From DATAOG01 sp963798075 (GTDB taxonomy: Bacteria; Pseudomonadota; Alphaproteobacteria; Geminicoccales; Geminicoccaceae), in assembly GCA_963798075.1 (NCBI GenBank), contig CAWCRU010000022.1, forward strand, positions 124,001 to 188,000: a stretch of 64,000 nucleotides of DNA, written 5' to 3'. The number at the start of each line of letters is the position of its first letter. Positions within the stretch are counted from its first letter, which is position 1. The translations under genes were made by a program, and so were the position numbers. Shown here piece by piece: positions 9,808 to 19,365 of this stretch. Below the pieces are notes generated by a model. The model was not told where the DNA came from and made no database searches. It was given only the letters and a program-made list of their open reading frames with translations.

Positions 9808-10983
9808 ATGGGCATGGCCAGCCTGACCGAGGTTCCGGCGTTCGCCGTCAAGCGGGTTCCCGAGGTGCACTTCGGGCCGCGGCGGGCGCGCGCGATCGCC
9901 CAGGATGCGGCGGCGCTCGGCCATGCGCAAAAGCCCATCGCGCTGGTCGCCGACCGGGCGCTGGTCGAGCTCGGGGTCGTGGGCCGGCTCACGGCCGCGC
10001 TCGAAGCGGCCGGCGCCGAGGTCGTGCTGTTCGCCGACATTGCCGGTGAGCCCAAGCAGCCGCAGGTCGAGGCGGCGACCGACTTCGTCCGCTTCAACGC
10101 CGCGGGCCTCGTCGTCTGCCTGGGCGGCGGCTCGGCCATGGACGTCGGCAAGATCGCCGCGACCATCGCCTTGACCGGCGACGGCCCGGCCGACTTCGCG
10201 ATGGAGGGCAAGCCGCTGCCCAGGCGCTCGGTGCCCAAGATCTGCCTGCCGACCACGGCCGGCACCGGCTCGGAGTTCTCCTCGACCAACATCTTCACCA
10301 ACCAGGCCGGCAAGAAGGTCTGGGTCTGGGGGGCCGAGACCAAGCCCGAGCGCGTGATCCTCGACCCCGAGCTGACCACGACCTTGCCGCCCGACCTTAC
10401 CGCCTGGACCGGCCTCGATGCCTTCGTGCACGCGCTCGAGGCCAGCACCAACGTCCGCCAGCACCCGTGGACCAATCTCTACGCCCACCGGGCGCTCGGC
10501 CTGATCGCGGGCGCCCTCGAGACCGCCGTGCGCGAGCCCGAGGACCTCAGGGCCCGGGGCCAGATGCTGCTGGGCGCAGCCCATGCCGGGATCGCGATCG
10601 ACAACTGCGGCTGCGCGCTCGCGCACAACATCTCGCACGCGCTGGCGGCGCAGGCCCCGGTGCACCACGGCCTTGCGACCGCGCTGGCACTCGAGGTCGT
10701 GCTGCCCTGGCAGGTGGCGGCCGATCGGGGCGCGTTCGCGGCGGCAGCCCAGGCCTGCGGCCTCGCGCAGGATGGAGCGGCGCTGCCGGACTGGTATTCC
10801 GGGCTCCTCACCCGCTGCGGCGTCGAGCGCCGGCTGCCGGCGGCCTTCAAGGACGTCCGGGCGTCCGATCTGGCGGCGGAGATGCGGGCGCCCGAGACCC
10901 GCGCCATGCGCGAGGCGACCGTGCGCGCCGTGACCGATGCCGACATCGACCGCTTCGCCGCGGCGATGCTGGCGCTTGCCTGA
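9808..10983 (+). CDS. Iron-containing alcohol dehydrogenase
   Basis: The 391-residue protein (or 389 from the second ATG at 9814) is of the length usual for group III Fe-dependent alcohol dehydrogenases. The NAD site CLGGGSAMDVGK and the metal-binding region with DAFVHALEA and CGCALAHNISHAL (conserved aspartate and histidines) are present, as is LPTTAGTGSE. These enzymes interconvert alcohols and carbonyls with NAD(P)H, and relatives include maleylacetate reductases. It is the first gene of a tightly packed plus-strand cluster, 10 bases before the dehydratase gene. Confidence 0.88.
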   Translation: MGMASLTEVPAFAVKRVPEVHFGPRRARAIAQDAAALGHAQKPIALVADRALVELGVVGRLTAALEAAGAEVVLFADIAGEPKQPQVEAATDFVRFNAAGLVVCLGGGSAMDVGKIAATIALTGDGPADFAMEGKPLPRRSVPKICLPTTAGTGSEFSSTNIFTNQAGKKVWVWGAETKPERVILDPELTTTLPPDLTAWTGLDAFVHALEASTNVRQHPWTNLYAHRALGLIAGALETAVREPEDLRARGQMLLGAAHAGIAIDNCGCALAHNISHALAAQAPVHHGLATALALEVVLPWQVAADRGAFAAAAQACGLAQDGAALPDWYSGLLTRCGVERRLPAAFKDVRASDLAAEMRAPETRAMREATVRAVTDADIDRFAAAMLALA

Positions 10984-10993
10984 GGCCCCTTGC

Positions 10994-12178
10994 ATGCGGA
11001 TCACCGGGCTCAAGACTTTCGTGGTCGGCAACCCGCCGCCGCATTTCGGCGGCCGCTATTTCGTTTTTTTGAAGCTCGCGAGCGATGCCGGGATCGAAGG
11101 CGTCGGCGAGGTCTATGGGGTGCCGTTCGGCCCGCACACGGTTGCGCGCATGATCGAGGACGTGTTCGAGCGCTACGTTTTGGGCTCGGACCCCTTCAAG
11201 ATCGAGCGCCTCTGGCGGCTGGTCTATTCCGCGGGCTACAGCCAGCGCCCCGACCTGTCGCTCGGGGGCATTTTGAGCGGCCTCGAGATGGCCTCTTGGG
11301 ACATCGTCGGCAAGGAATTGGGCAAGCCCGTCTACGAGCTGCTCGGCGGCCGCGTGCATGAGCGGCTGCGCTCTTACAGCTATCTCTACCCCGAGCCTGG
11401 CGATCAGACTTGTGTCTATCGCGATCCGGAGCTCGCGGCCGTGCGCGCCGCCGAGTACGTCGCCAAGGGCTTCAGCGCGGTCAAGTTCGACCCGGTCGGG
11501 CCGTACACGGCCTTCGACCCGCGCCAGCTCTCGCTCGAGGCACTGGAGCATAGCGAGCGTTTCGTGCGGACGCTCCGCGAGGCGGTCGGCAGCAGGTGCG
11601 ATCTCTTGTTCGGGACCCACGGCCAGATGACCGCAGCCGGTGCGATCCGGCTCGCAAGGCGGCTCGAGCCCTATGACCCTCTGTGGTTCGAGGAGCCGAC
11701 CCCGCCCGAGATGCCGGAGGAGATGGCCAAGGTCGCGCGCAAGACCACGATCCCGATCGCGACCGGCGAGCGCCTGGTGACCAAGTACGAGTTCGCGCGC
11801 GTGCTCCGGACGGGTGCCGCCTCGATCCTGCAGATGGCGCTCGGCCGGGTCGGCGGCCTGCTCGAAGCGAAGAAGATCGCCGGCATGGCCGAGGCGCACT
11901 ATGCGCAGATCGCGCCCCATCTCTACTGCGGCCCGATCGAGGGTGCTGCCAACATCCAGCTCGCGGCCTGCAGCCCGAATTTTCTGATCCTCGAGAGCAT
12001 CCAGACCTGGGGCGGCTTCCACGCCGAAATCCTCAAGGCGCCGATCGTCTGGGAGGATGGCTACGTGATCCCACCGACAGGGCCCGGCCTCGGCGTCGAG
12101 CTCGACGAGGAGGTCGCAGCAAGCCATCCCTATGCCGGCAAGGAGCTCCACCTCGACATGCACGACCGGCCGCTCTGA
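10994..12178 (+). CDS. Mandelate racemase / muconate lactonizing enzyme family protein, probable sugar-acid dehydratase
   Basis: The 394-residue protein has the enolase-superfamily capping domain followed by the barrel. Visible are the segment AVKFDPVGPY with the first catalytic lysine region, LLFGTHGQMT where the first metal ligand region falls, WFEEPTPPEM with the second and third acidic ligands, and IATGERLVTKYE. The family is close to galactonate- and mannonate-type dehydratases (GalD-like). The ATG at 10994 was chosen because the MRITGLKTFVV start is standard. Its stop overlaps the next start (TGATG), implying translational coupling. The precise substrate is unresolved. Confidence 0.85.
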   Translation: MRITGLKTFVVGNPPPHFGGRYFVFLKLASDAGIEGVGEVYGVPFGPHTVARMIEDVFERYVLGSDPFKIERLWRLVYSAGYSQRPDLSLGGILSGLEMASWDIVGKELGKPVYELLGGRVHERLRSYSYLYPEPGDQTCVYRDPELAAVRAAEYVAKGFSAVKFDPVGPYTAFDPRQLSLEALEHSERFVRTLREAVGSRCDLLFGTHGQMTAAGAIRLARRLEPYDPLWFEEPTPPEMPEEMAKVARKTTIPIATGERLVTKYEFARVLRTGAASILQMALGRVGGLLEAKKIAGMAEAHYAQIAPHLYCGPIEGAANIQLAACSPNFLILESIQTWGGFHAEILKAPIVWEDGYVIPPTGPGLGVELDEEVAASHPYAGKELHLDMHDRPL

Positions 12179-13125
12179 TGCGGCTGGGCTTCATCGGACT
12201 GGGCAATCTCGGCGCCCATCTCGCCCGGAGCCTGCTGCGGGCAGGCTTTGCGGTCATCGTTCACGATCTCGAGCGTGACCGCGCCAAGGGCCTGATCGCG
12301 GCCGGCGCGGCCTGGGGCAGCTCGCCCGGGGAGGTGGCCGCAGAAGCCGAGAGCGTGATCACCTGCCTGCCTTCGCCGGCTGCCGTGGCCGCCGTGGTCG
12401 AAGGGGCGGACGGCGTGCTCGCGGGCCTGCGGCCGGGCGGCGCCTGGATCGACATGAGCACCAACGATCCGGACGAGATCCTGCGCCTCGCCGCGGTGGC
12501 GGGGACGCGCGGCATCGCTTGTCTCGAGGCGCCGGTGACGGGTGGCGTGCACAAGGCGGCGAGCGGCGAGATCACGGTCCTGGTCGGTGGCGATCCGGCG
12601 GTGTTCGAGGCCCATCTGCCGGCCTTCAGGGCGATGGGCGGCAAGGTTCTGCACATCGGCCCGCTCGGCAGCGCCTCGGCGATCAAGGTCATCACCAACA
12701 TGCTGGCGTTCATCCATCTGGTCGCGGTCGGCGAGGCGCTGATGCTGGCGCGGCGCGGCGGGCTCGATCTCGCCGTGGCCTTCGAGGCGATCGAGGCGAG
12801 CTCGGGCAACAGCTTCGTTCACGAGACCGAGAGCCGGGTGATCCTCTCGGGCAGCTACGACATCGGCTTCACGCTCGATCTCGCGTGCAAGGATCTGGGG
12901 ATCGCGCACCGGCTCGGGAGCACCTTCGGCGTGCCGCTCGAGCTCGCGGGCGTGGTCGAGCAGACGTTCCTTCGCGCGCGGGCGCGCTACGGCGGCAACG
13001 CCTGGTCGCCGATGGTGGTCAAGCTGCTCGAGGACGCGCTCGGCACCGAGCTGCGCGCGCCGGGCTTTCCCAAGAGCCTGCACGTGCCGGACGCCGTCGT
13101 TGACGCCGGCCCCGCCCGCCCCTAA
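12178..13125 (+). CDS. 3-hydroxyisobutyrate dehydrogenase family NAD(P)-dependent oxidoreductase
   Basis: The 315-residue protein opens MRLGFIGLGNLGAHLA, the Rossmann GxGxxG of beta-hydroxyacid dehydrogenases. It then shows the substrate-site motif EAPVTGGVHKAASGE and the catalytic-lysine helix IKVITNMLAF. Family members oxidise 3-hydroxyisobutyrate, tartronate semialdehyde or similar beta-hydroxyacids. In this cluster it most likely handles a product of the upstream dehydratase. Its ATG overlaps the dehydratase stop. A 40-base gap precedes the zinc dehydrogenase gene. Confidence 0.88.
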   Translation: MRLGFIGLGNLGAHLARSLLRAGFAVIVHDLERDRAKGLIAAGAAWGSSPGEVAAEAESVITCLPSPAAVAAVVEGADGVLAGLRPGGAWIDMSTNDPDEILRLAAVAGTRGIACLEAPVTGGVHKAASGEITVLVGGDPAVFEAHLPAFRAMGGKVLHIGPLGSASAIKVITNMLAFIHLVAVGEALMLARRGGLDLAVAFEAIEASSGNSFVHETESRVILSGSYDIGFTLDLACKDLGIAHRLGSTFGVPLELAGVVEQTFLRARARYGGNAWSPMVVKLLEDALGTELRAPGFPKSLHVPDAVVDAGPARP

Positions 13126-13165
13126 GCCCGCAGGCGCGGACCAGTAGTCAGGAGCGGAGGGGAGG

Positions 13166-14217
13166 ATGCGGGGTGCTGTCTTTCTCGGCGATCGTCAGGT
13201 GGAGCTGCGCGACTTCCCCGACCCGACGCCGGGGCCGGGCGAGGTCGTGCTCGAGATCAAGGCGTCGGGCATGTGCGGCAGCGATCTCAAGTTCTATCGC
13301 TCGGCACCCGGCGAGGCGCAGCGGGCGCTGGGGCTCGGCGATCTGAGCGAGCCGATCATCGCCGGCCACGAGCCCTGCGGCGTGGTCGCCGCGGTGGGCC
13401 CCGGGGTCAGCGCGGCCGAAGCCAAGGTCGGCATGCGCGTGATGGACCACCACTATTGCGGCTGCGGCGTCTGCAAGCACTGCCGGGTCGGCTGGTCGCA
13501 GCTCTGCCGGGCGGGCTTCGTGGTCTATGGCGTGACCGCCAACGGCGCGCATGCCGACTACATGCAGGTGCCGGCGCGCACGCTGGTGCCGCTGCCGGAC
13601 GAGCTGTCGTTCGCCACGGGGGCGGCGATCGCCTGCGGCACCGGCACCGCCTACAATGCGCTCCGCCGCCTCGACCTCTCGGGCCGCGACACCATCGCGG
13701 TGTTCGGCCAGGGCCCGGTCGGGCTCAGCGCCTGCCAGCTGGCGAGCGCCATGGGGGCGCGCGTGATCGCGATCGACATCGGCCCCGAGCGGCGGGCGCT
13801 CGCGCGCGAGTTCGGCGCGGACGGACGGTGATCGACCCGGGTGCTGCCGATCCGATCGAGGCGCTCCGCGAGCAGACCCACGGCGAGGGCGTCGATCTCG
13901 CCCTCGACTGCTCCGGCGCCGAGCCGGCGCGCGCGGCCGCGGTGCGCGCGACCCGCACCTGGGGCAAGGTCGGCTTCGTCGGCGAAGGCGGCAGCGTCAC
14001 GATCGACGTCAGCCGCGACATGATCCGAAAGCAGCTGACCGTGATCGGCTCCTGGACCTTCTCCTCCGTCATCCAGGCCGAATGCGCGCGCTTTGTCGCC
14101 GACCGCCAGATCGACGTCGACCGCCTGTTCACCCAACGCTACCGTCTCGACCAGGCCGATGAGGCCTACAAACTCTTCGACACCCAGACCACCGGGAAAG
14201 GCGTTTTCCTGGCGTGA
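13166..14217 (+). CDS. Zinc-dependent alcohol dehydrogenase (threonine/iditol dehydrogenase type), frameshifted
   Basis: The N-terminal part shows the catalytic zinc ligands in SGMCGSDLKFYR and AGHEPCG, and the structural zinc cysteines in CGCGVCKHCRVG. The Rossmann motif FGQGPVGLSACQ follows. The frame ends at 13831 just after REFGADG, and the rest continues in the next frame as RTVIDPGAADPIEALREQ to 14217. A one-base loss near 13822-13828 accounts for this. The joined protein is about 350 residues, the normal family length. It is probably intact in the cell or only recently broken. Confidence 0.82.
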
Positions 14218-14238
14218 GACCAATGGGACGCGCTTGGC

Positions 14239-14562
14239 ATGTCCGAAGATCTCGAAATCATACGTGGCAGCGGCAATGTCTGGCGGGACCTCGGCTATCC
14301 CGATGCCGACATCCGGCAGGCCAAGGGGGTCCTCGCAGCGCGCATCATCGGCGTGCTCGACAGTCGCAATCTCTCGATCCGCGAGGCCGCCAAGGTCACC
14401 GGCTTTGCAGCTGCCGACTTCTCCCGTGTGCGCAACGCCGACTACGGCCGCTTCACGCTCGACCGGCTCATCCGGATGCTGCATGCGCTCGACCAGCAGG
14501 TCGAAGTCGCCGTGACGGTGCGGCACCGTCAGGAAGGCCTGCCGGCCTCGGCCCACCCATGA
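14239..14562 (+). CDS. XRE-family helix-turn-helix regulator (HigA/antitoxin-like)
   Basis: The 107-residue protein has a helix-turn-helix around residues 45-80, with LSIREAAKVTGFAAADFSRV and a following YGRFTLDRLIRML. This is the small HTH type common in HigA-like antitoxins. The usual HigB toxin neighbour is absent: the Zn-dehydrogenase lies upstream and the aldo/keto reductase downstream, each within about 20 bases. It may be an orphan antitoxin or a local regulator of the catabolic cluster. Confidence 0.8.
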   Translation: MSEDLEIIRGSGNVWRDLGYPDADIRQAKGVLAARIIGVLDSRNLSIREAAKVTGFAAADFSRVRNADYGRFTLDRLIRMLHALDQQVEVAVTVRHRQEGLPASAHP

Positions 14563-14582
14563 GCGAGTGCTGAGGGAGCGCC

Positions 14583-15609
14583 ATGGACCCGTTTGCGACG
14601 CGGCGACTGGGCAATACTGCGGTCGAGGTGACCCGGCTCGGGTTCGGGGGCGGGACGCTCGGCGATCCGGTCGAGGTGATCGACGAGGCGCAGGCCGATC
14701 TGACCGTCGAGGCCGCCTATGCCGCCGGGATCGGGCATTTCGACACCTCGCCCTGGTACGGCAACGGCAAGAGCGAGCATCGGCTGGGCCGCGTGCTGCG
14801 GACCAAGCCTCGGGCCTCGTTCGTGCTCTCGACCAAGGTCGGTCGGGTGTACTTTCGGCCCGCGGACCCCAAGACCTTCAGCCAGGCGCGGTGGGCGGGC
14901 GGTCTGCCGTTCGACCTGCGCTTCGACTATACGCGGGACGGCGTGCTGCGCTCCTACGAGGACAGCCTCGCGCGGCTTGGCCTCAACAGCATCGATGCGC
15001 TCCTGATCCACGATCTCGACCCTCGGCACCAGAAGACCGAAGAGGGCGTGCGCGCGGGGCTGGAGCAGCTCGACGCGGGCGGCGGCTATGCGGCGCTGGC
15101 CGAGCTCAAGGCGCAAGGCGAGATCGGCGCGATCGGCGCCGGGATCAACCATACCGGCATGGTTCCCCGGTTCCTCGAGCGCTTCGAGATCGACTTTTTC
15201 CTGGTCGCGATGCCCTATACGCTGCTCGACCAGCCGGCGCTCGCGGAGGAATTGCCGCTCTGCCTGGAGCGGCGGCGCCTCGGTCGTGATCGGCGCGGTG
15301 TTCGCGTCCGGCATCCTCGCGCGCGGCCCTGCCCCGGGCGCGCTCTACGCGTACCAGCCGGCCGCGGCCAGCGTGCTCGCGCGGACCCGCTCGATCGAGG
15401 CGGTCTGCGCCCGCCACGGCGTGCCGCTGGCCGCGGCCGCGCTGCAGTTCCCGCTCCATCATCCGGCGGTCGCGAGCGTGATTCCCGGGCCGAACAGCCC
15501 GGCGCAGCTGCGCGCCAACCTCGAGCACATGCGCCGGCCGATCCCGGCCGATCTCTGGGCCGAGCTGAAGGCCGAGCGCCTGCTCGATCCCGCGGCGCCG
15601 ACGCCTTAG
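14583..15609 (+). CDS. Aldo/keto reductase (aldose 1-dehydrogenase-like), frameshifted
   Basis: The protein starts with TRRLGNTAVEVTRLGFGGGT and carries the AKR catalytic tetrad regions: FDTSPWYGNGKSE (Asp and Tyr), LSTKVGR (Lys) and LLIHDLD (His). The similarity is to D-threo-aldose 1-dehydrogenase / L-fucose dehydrogenase types. Near 15270-15276 an extra C shifts the frame after PLCLER; the correct continuation is ASVVIGAVFASGILARGP to the stop at 15609. The joined length is about 340 residues. It is the last gene of the dehydrogenase cluster, whose makeup suggests oxidation of a sugar followed by dehydration of the acid. Confidence 0.82.
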
Positions 15610-15702
15610 GTAGATCAGCGATGCCGGCCCCGAACCATCTGCCGGTCCGGGACAAGACCGGCGCCGATCAGGCGTGGGTCGAGAGAGCCTGCTCCGGAGG
15701 GA

Positions 15703-15907
15703 ATGTGGGCTCGACGATCGTGGCTTGCCCACGGCGTCCGGTTCGACGCCGCGACGCTACCCGCCCTGGGCGGCGAGTTGCATATGCGGTCATACAGGAA
15801 GGCGATCGAGGAAGCGAGGCCATCATTGCCAGATACATTCCCGATCGGGACCGCTCCTGGTCGACGAGCTGATCGAGGAGCGTCGGCAGGCGGCCGAGCG
15901 TGAATGA
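15703..15907 (+). pseudogene. Antitoxin remnant of a decayed toxin-antitoxin locus
   Basis: One frame reads FDAATLPALGGELHMRSYRK and then DTFPIGTAP. The downstream end VDELIEERRQAAERE is in another frame and stops at 15905-15907, overlapping the start of a PIN-domain remnant. The pattern (short charged protein coupled to VapC by overlap) indicates an antitoxin. The family was not recognised. One or more frameshifts make it non-functional as it stands. Confidence 0.45.
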
Positions 15908-16290
15908 TGGTCGTCCTGGATGCCTCGGCTCTGCTTGCCGAGCTGCGCGCCGAACCGGGTGCCGACCGCGTCGTGTCACGCCTCGAGGCCGGAATCGTGC
16001 AGTGAACCTGTCCGAGGTCGTGGCCAAGCTGGACGAGGACGGCGTCCGGAGTGGAAATCCGCCGCGCGATCGGGCGGCTCGATCTCGACGTCCAGGTCTT
16101 TGTGCTGACCAGACCAACGACCCTGGCGTGCTGCTTCGATCAGCGGCGCGGGTTCTGCCTCGTCCGGATCGGGCTGCGGCGCTGGTCGACAAAGTCCGCC
16201 GGCTCAAGCCCTCGATCCCAGCGGTGGGCGCCTATGGCATCGCGCTGCGGGACGAGCTCGACCTTCGGCTCGACCTGGCGGGTGCGCCGC
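15904..16290 (+). pseudogene. VapC-like PIN-domain toxin, decayed
   Basis: The opening MMVVLDASALLAELRAEPGA is a clear PIN-domain start with the first catalytic aspartate. The frame then breaks near 16004, and NLSEVVAKLDEDGV (the second conserved acidic region) appears in a different frame, followed by another shift before VEIRRAIGRLDLDV. The C-terminal third is no longer recognisable. It is therefore a dead type II toxin gene. It ends against the desaturase gene on the opposite strand. Confidence 0.7.
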
Positions 16291-17353
16291 TCAGGCCGCC
16301 GCGAGCGCGCGCAGGTCGCGAAAGCCGATCAGCCGCCGCCGCTCCTCGTCCCAGAGCGCCAGCCGGAAGCACTTGAAGCTTTCGCGCAGGGTCAGGCGGC
16401 TGACGTTGCGCAGGCTCGGGTGGTCGCGCAGCACCTCGCCCAGACGATAGCTCGGGATCCGGCTCGCCAGGTGATGGACGTGGTGGATGCCGATGTTGGC
16501 GGTGAACCAGCGCAGCGGCGCCGGCAGGTCGAAATGGGTGCTGCCCTGCATCGCGCCGGCGTGGAAGCTCCAGGCTTCCTGGTGGTCCCAATAGGTGTCC
16601 TCGAACTGGTGCTGGACGTAGAACAGCCACATGCCGATCGAGGAGGCGAGCATCGTGATCGGCAGCTGGACCAGAAGAAAATTGTGGACGCCGATCAAAG
16701 CGCTCATGCCGACGACGACCCCGGCGATGCCGAGATTGGTCACCATGGCGCTGACCCAGACCTCCTTGCCGCCGTCCATGAGCTCGATCGGCAGGCGGTG
16801 CTTGAGCAGGAAGATGTAGATCGGGCCCAGTGCCAGGAGGATCAGCGGATTGCGCGACAGCCGGTAGGCGAGCCGGCGCCAGCGCGGCAAATTCAGATAT
16901 TCCGCGACCGTCAGCGTCTCGACGTCGCCCTTGCCGCGGCGATCGAGATTGCCGGAGCTCGCATGGTGGATCGCATGGGTGCGCCGCCAGTAGTCGTAGG
17001 GCGTGAGCGTCAGCACCCCGATCACCCGGCCGACGCGCGTGGTTGGCGAGGCGGTTGCGGAAGAACGAGCCGTGGCCGCAATCATGCTGGATCATGAACA
17101 GCCGGACCAGGAAGCCCGCGGCCGGCACGGCGAGGATCAGGCTCAGCCAGTAGCCGTAGCGCAGGCACAAGAGCATGATCGCCCAGAGCGCGAAGAACGG
17201 CACCGCCGTGATCACGAGCTCGTAGACGCTGCGGGCGGGATCGGGATCGCGGTAGCGGGCCAGGATCTTCAGCCATTGCTTCTCGTCGAGCGGCGCCGCG
17301 GCGCCCTCGCTGGGTCGCGAAGCGAGCAGGCTGGGGGAGGTAGCGAGCGGCAT
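16291..17353 (-). CDS. Fatty acid desaturase, frameshifted
   Basis: This is a membrane desaturase with the three histidine boxes visible: HDCGHGSFF, HAIHHASS and HHVHH. Hydrophobic stretches surround them. The first about 105 residues run from MPLATSPSLLASRP to FFRNRLAN, then the frame shifts near 17040-17044 (one extra C). The rest continues TRVGRVIGVLTLTPYDYWRR to RDLRALAAA. The joined protein is about 353 residues, normal for delta-12/acyl-lipid desaturases that introduce double bases into membrane fatty acyl chains using a di-iron centre. It is divergent from the deacylase gene at 17550. Confidence 0.85.
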
Positions 17354-17549
17354 TTAGGTCTCCACAGAAGCCGGCGCTGCGGGGCGGTCAGCCAACGTCA
17401 AGCGCTTTAACTTACCCTTTATAACAGCAATAAAGAGTTTCCATGACCCTTTTGCGCTCGATCGCGTTCGCCGCGCGCCGCCCTGGCGCCTCGCCGGCAG
17501 GCAGGCGGGCGAGGCGGCAGAACCCCAAGGGCGAGGTTGAAGGATAGCG
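17354..17549. promoter_or_regulatory. Divergent intergenic region desaturase / deacylase
   Basis: This 196-base divergent gap must hold the promoters for both flanking genes. A relatively AT-rich patch (aacttaccctttataacagcaataaagagtt, about 17409-17440) lies close to the desaturase start; no exact promoter was assigned. Confidence 0.3.
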
Positions 17550-18566
17550 ATGAGCAGCGGTCAAACCCTGATCTGGACCGAGGTCGACTACGAAGGCGGC
17601 GGCAAGCAGATCGGCTTTCTCAACCTGCCGCATTCGGTGACGCGCTCGGCCTACGGCATGATCCGGATTCCGATCGCGGTGGTCAAGCACGGATCGGGGC
17701 CGACCGTCCTGCTGATGGCGGGCAACCACGGCGACGAATACGAGGGCCAGATCGCGCTCACGCGCTTCATCCGGGCGCTCGACCCGGGCGCGATCCAAGG
17801 CCGGATCATCGTCCTGCCGGCCGCCAACCTGCCGGCGGCGCAGGCCGGCACGCGCACCTCGCCGCTCGACAACGGCAATCTCAACCGTTCGTTCCCGGGC
17901 GACCCCGATCGGGGGCCGACCGCAGCGATCGCCCACTATATCGACAGCGTGCTGTACCCGATCTGCGATGCGCTCCACGACTATCACGCCGGCGGCTCGT
18001 CGCTGCATTATCTGACCTTCGCGTCGGCGAGGCTCTCGGGCGATCTCGAGCTCGATCGCCGGGCGCTGGCGGCGCTCAAGGCGTTCGCGCCGCCGCTCGC
18101 GCAGGTCTGGGCCACGACCCCCGATCCGCGCCTGTCGCACGCCGCCGCCAATGCCCGCAAGATCGTGGCGCTCGGCGGCGAGTTCGGGGGTGCGGGCGAC
18201 GTGTCGGTCGACGGCATCCGGCTGATCGAGACGGGCATGCGCCGCCTGCTCGCCCATTTCGGGGTCATGGAGCTGCCCAAGGACGCGCCGGCGCCGCCCG
18301 CGACCCGCTTCGTCGAGGTCAGGGACCGGAGCTACTATGTCTATGCCCCCGAGCGCGGCATCTTCGAGCCCCTGGTCCGGCTCGGCGACGAGGTCGAGGC
18401 CGGCCAGCCGGCGGCGCGGGTCCATTTCGTCGAGAACCCGGCGCGCGAGCCCGTGCTCTGCGACTTCCAGAGGAGCGGCCTCGTGGTCTGCCGGCGCGCC
18501 CTCGGCCGCTGTGAGCCCGGCGACTGCCTGTTCCACCTCGCGACCGACATGCCGGCGCCGATCTGA
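17550..18566 (+). CDS. Succinylglutamate desuccinylase/aspartoacylase family deacylase (DoeB-like)
   Basis: The 338-residue zinc hydrolase shows MAGNHGDEYEGQ (zinc-binding His and Glu), NLNRSFPGD and a further HDYHAGG with the third ligand. The NHGDEYEG form and length resemble N-acetyl-diaminobutyrate deacetylase DoeB of ectoine breakdown. No other doe genes are nearby, so the substrate remains open; other AstE-like deacylases are possible. The ATG at 17550 follows a weak AGGATAGCG ribosome site. It stands alone between the desaturase and a decayed region. Confidence 0.8.
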   Translation: MSSGQTLIWTEVDYEGGGKQIGFLNLPHSVTRSAYGMIRIPIAVVKHGSGPTVLLMAGNHGDEYEGQIALTRFIRALDPGAIQGRIIVLPAANLPAAQAGTRTSPLDNGNLNRSFPGDPDRGPTAAIAHYIDSVLYPICDALHDYHAGGSSLHYLTFASARLSGDLELDRRALAALKAFAPPLAQVWATTPDPRLSHAAANARKIVALGGEFGGAGDVSVDGIRLIETGMRRLLAHFGVMELPKDAPAPPATRFVEVRDRSYYVYAPERGIFEPLVRLGDEVEAGQPAARVHFVENPAREPVLCDFQRSGLVVCRRALGRCEPGDCLFHLATDMPAPI

Positions 18567-18571
18567 CCGGC

Positions 18572-19365
18572 ATGCGGGCCGGCCCCCCTTGCTTGAGGCG
18601 CGGCATGTCCGGGCATTTTCGAGCTGCGCGTCGGTCGCTCAAAACGCAGCATCGGGCTGGACTTGTCGTATCGCGCAACGCTATTCTACTAGTGATTGCC
18701 GACGTCGTCGCCCCGCTGGGGAAACGGCTCCGCAGGGACCGGAGGCGCGGCCATGCCGAAGTCCATTATGGCGCCTGGGATCTTTGGATCCTATCCGCTG
18801 AATACCTCACTGCGCCGTGGAAAGGACCAGCCTGGATCATCCGAGGATTGATGAAGTGGGGCAACAAGCAGTTTCCGCCGGGCGCCAGCCGCGGGCAGTT
18901 TCGAGGTCCGATTGCGCGCTGGTTTCCTGGTTTTTTCGACTTACCCCATGACCAAGCGTTTGACGCCCAATTGGCCCAGTTTCTCGGCGCGAATGGCCCA
19001 GGCGGATCGCTCGCAATTCACGGCTTGGCGGACGAACGCTGGCGTACCTTTCAGATCCGACGGCGCTTGAATTGATGAAGACGACGTCCATCGACTGGAC
19101 CTGGTGTACATTTTAGCTACTGGCGAAAGGCAGCCGAAAGCCTACGCCAGGCGCTGGATCGATCTCACGAACCAACTAGCTTATCATCATGTCTTCTACC
19201 TGTATCGCGATCAGAAGCCGGGTCAGGGTCTCGCGCGGGGCCTCCTCAAGGGAGCCATCAGCGCCTATGGGAAGCTCGGCGTCAGCCGAGTGAGCTTGTC
19301 GCCGGGTTTTCCGAGGGCGGCGCTCTGTGGCCGCAGTGTGGGTTTCGCCGAAGGCTTATGCACGA
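18572..19365 (+). pseudogene. Unrecognised gene, frameshifted and cut by an insertion sequence
   Basis: Two coherent coding stretches lie in different frames. The first covers WIIRGLMKWGNKQFPPGAS to WRTFQIRRRLN (stop at 19075). The second is open from about 19077 (DEDDVHRLDLVYILATGE) through QGLARGLLKGAISAYGKLGV to about 19365, where transposase sequence begins on the other strand. The residue pattern is protein-like but I do not recognise the family. The GLARGLLKGA helix only vaguely recalls acetyltransferases. It looks truly decayed: one frameshift, an interrupted 3' end and no neighbours in operon. Confidence 0.45.
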
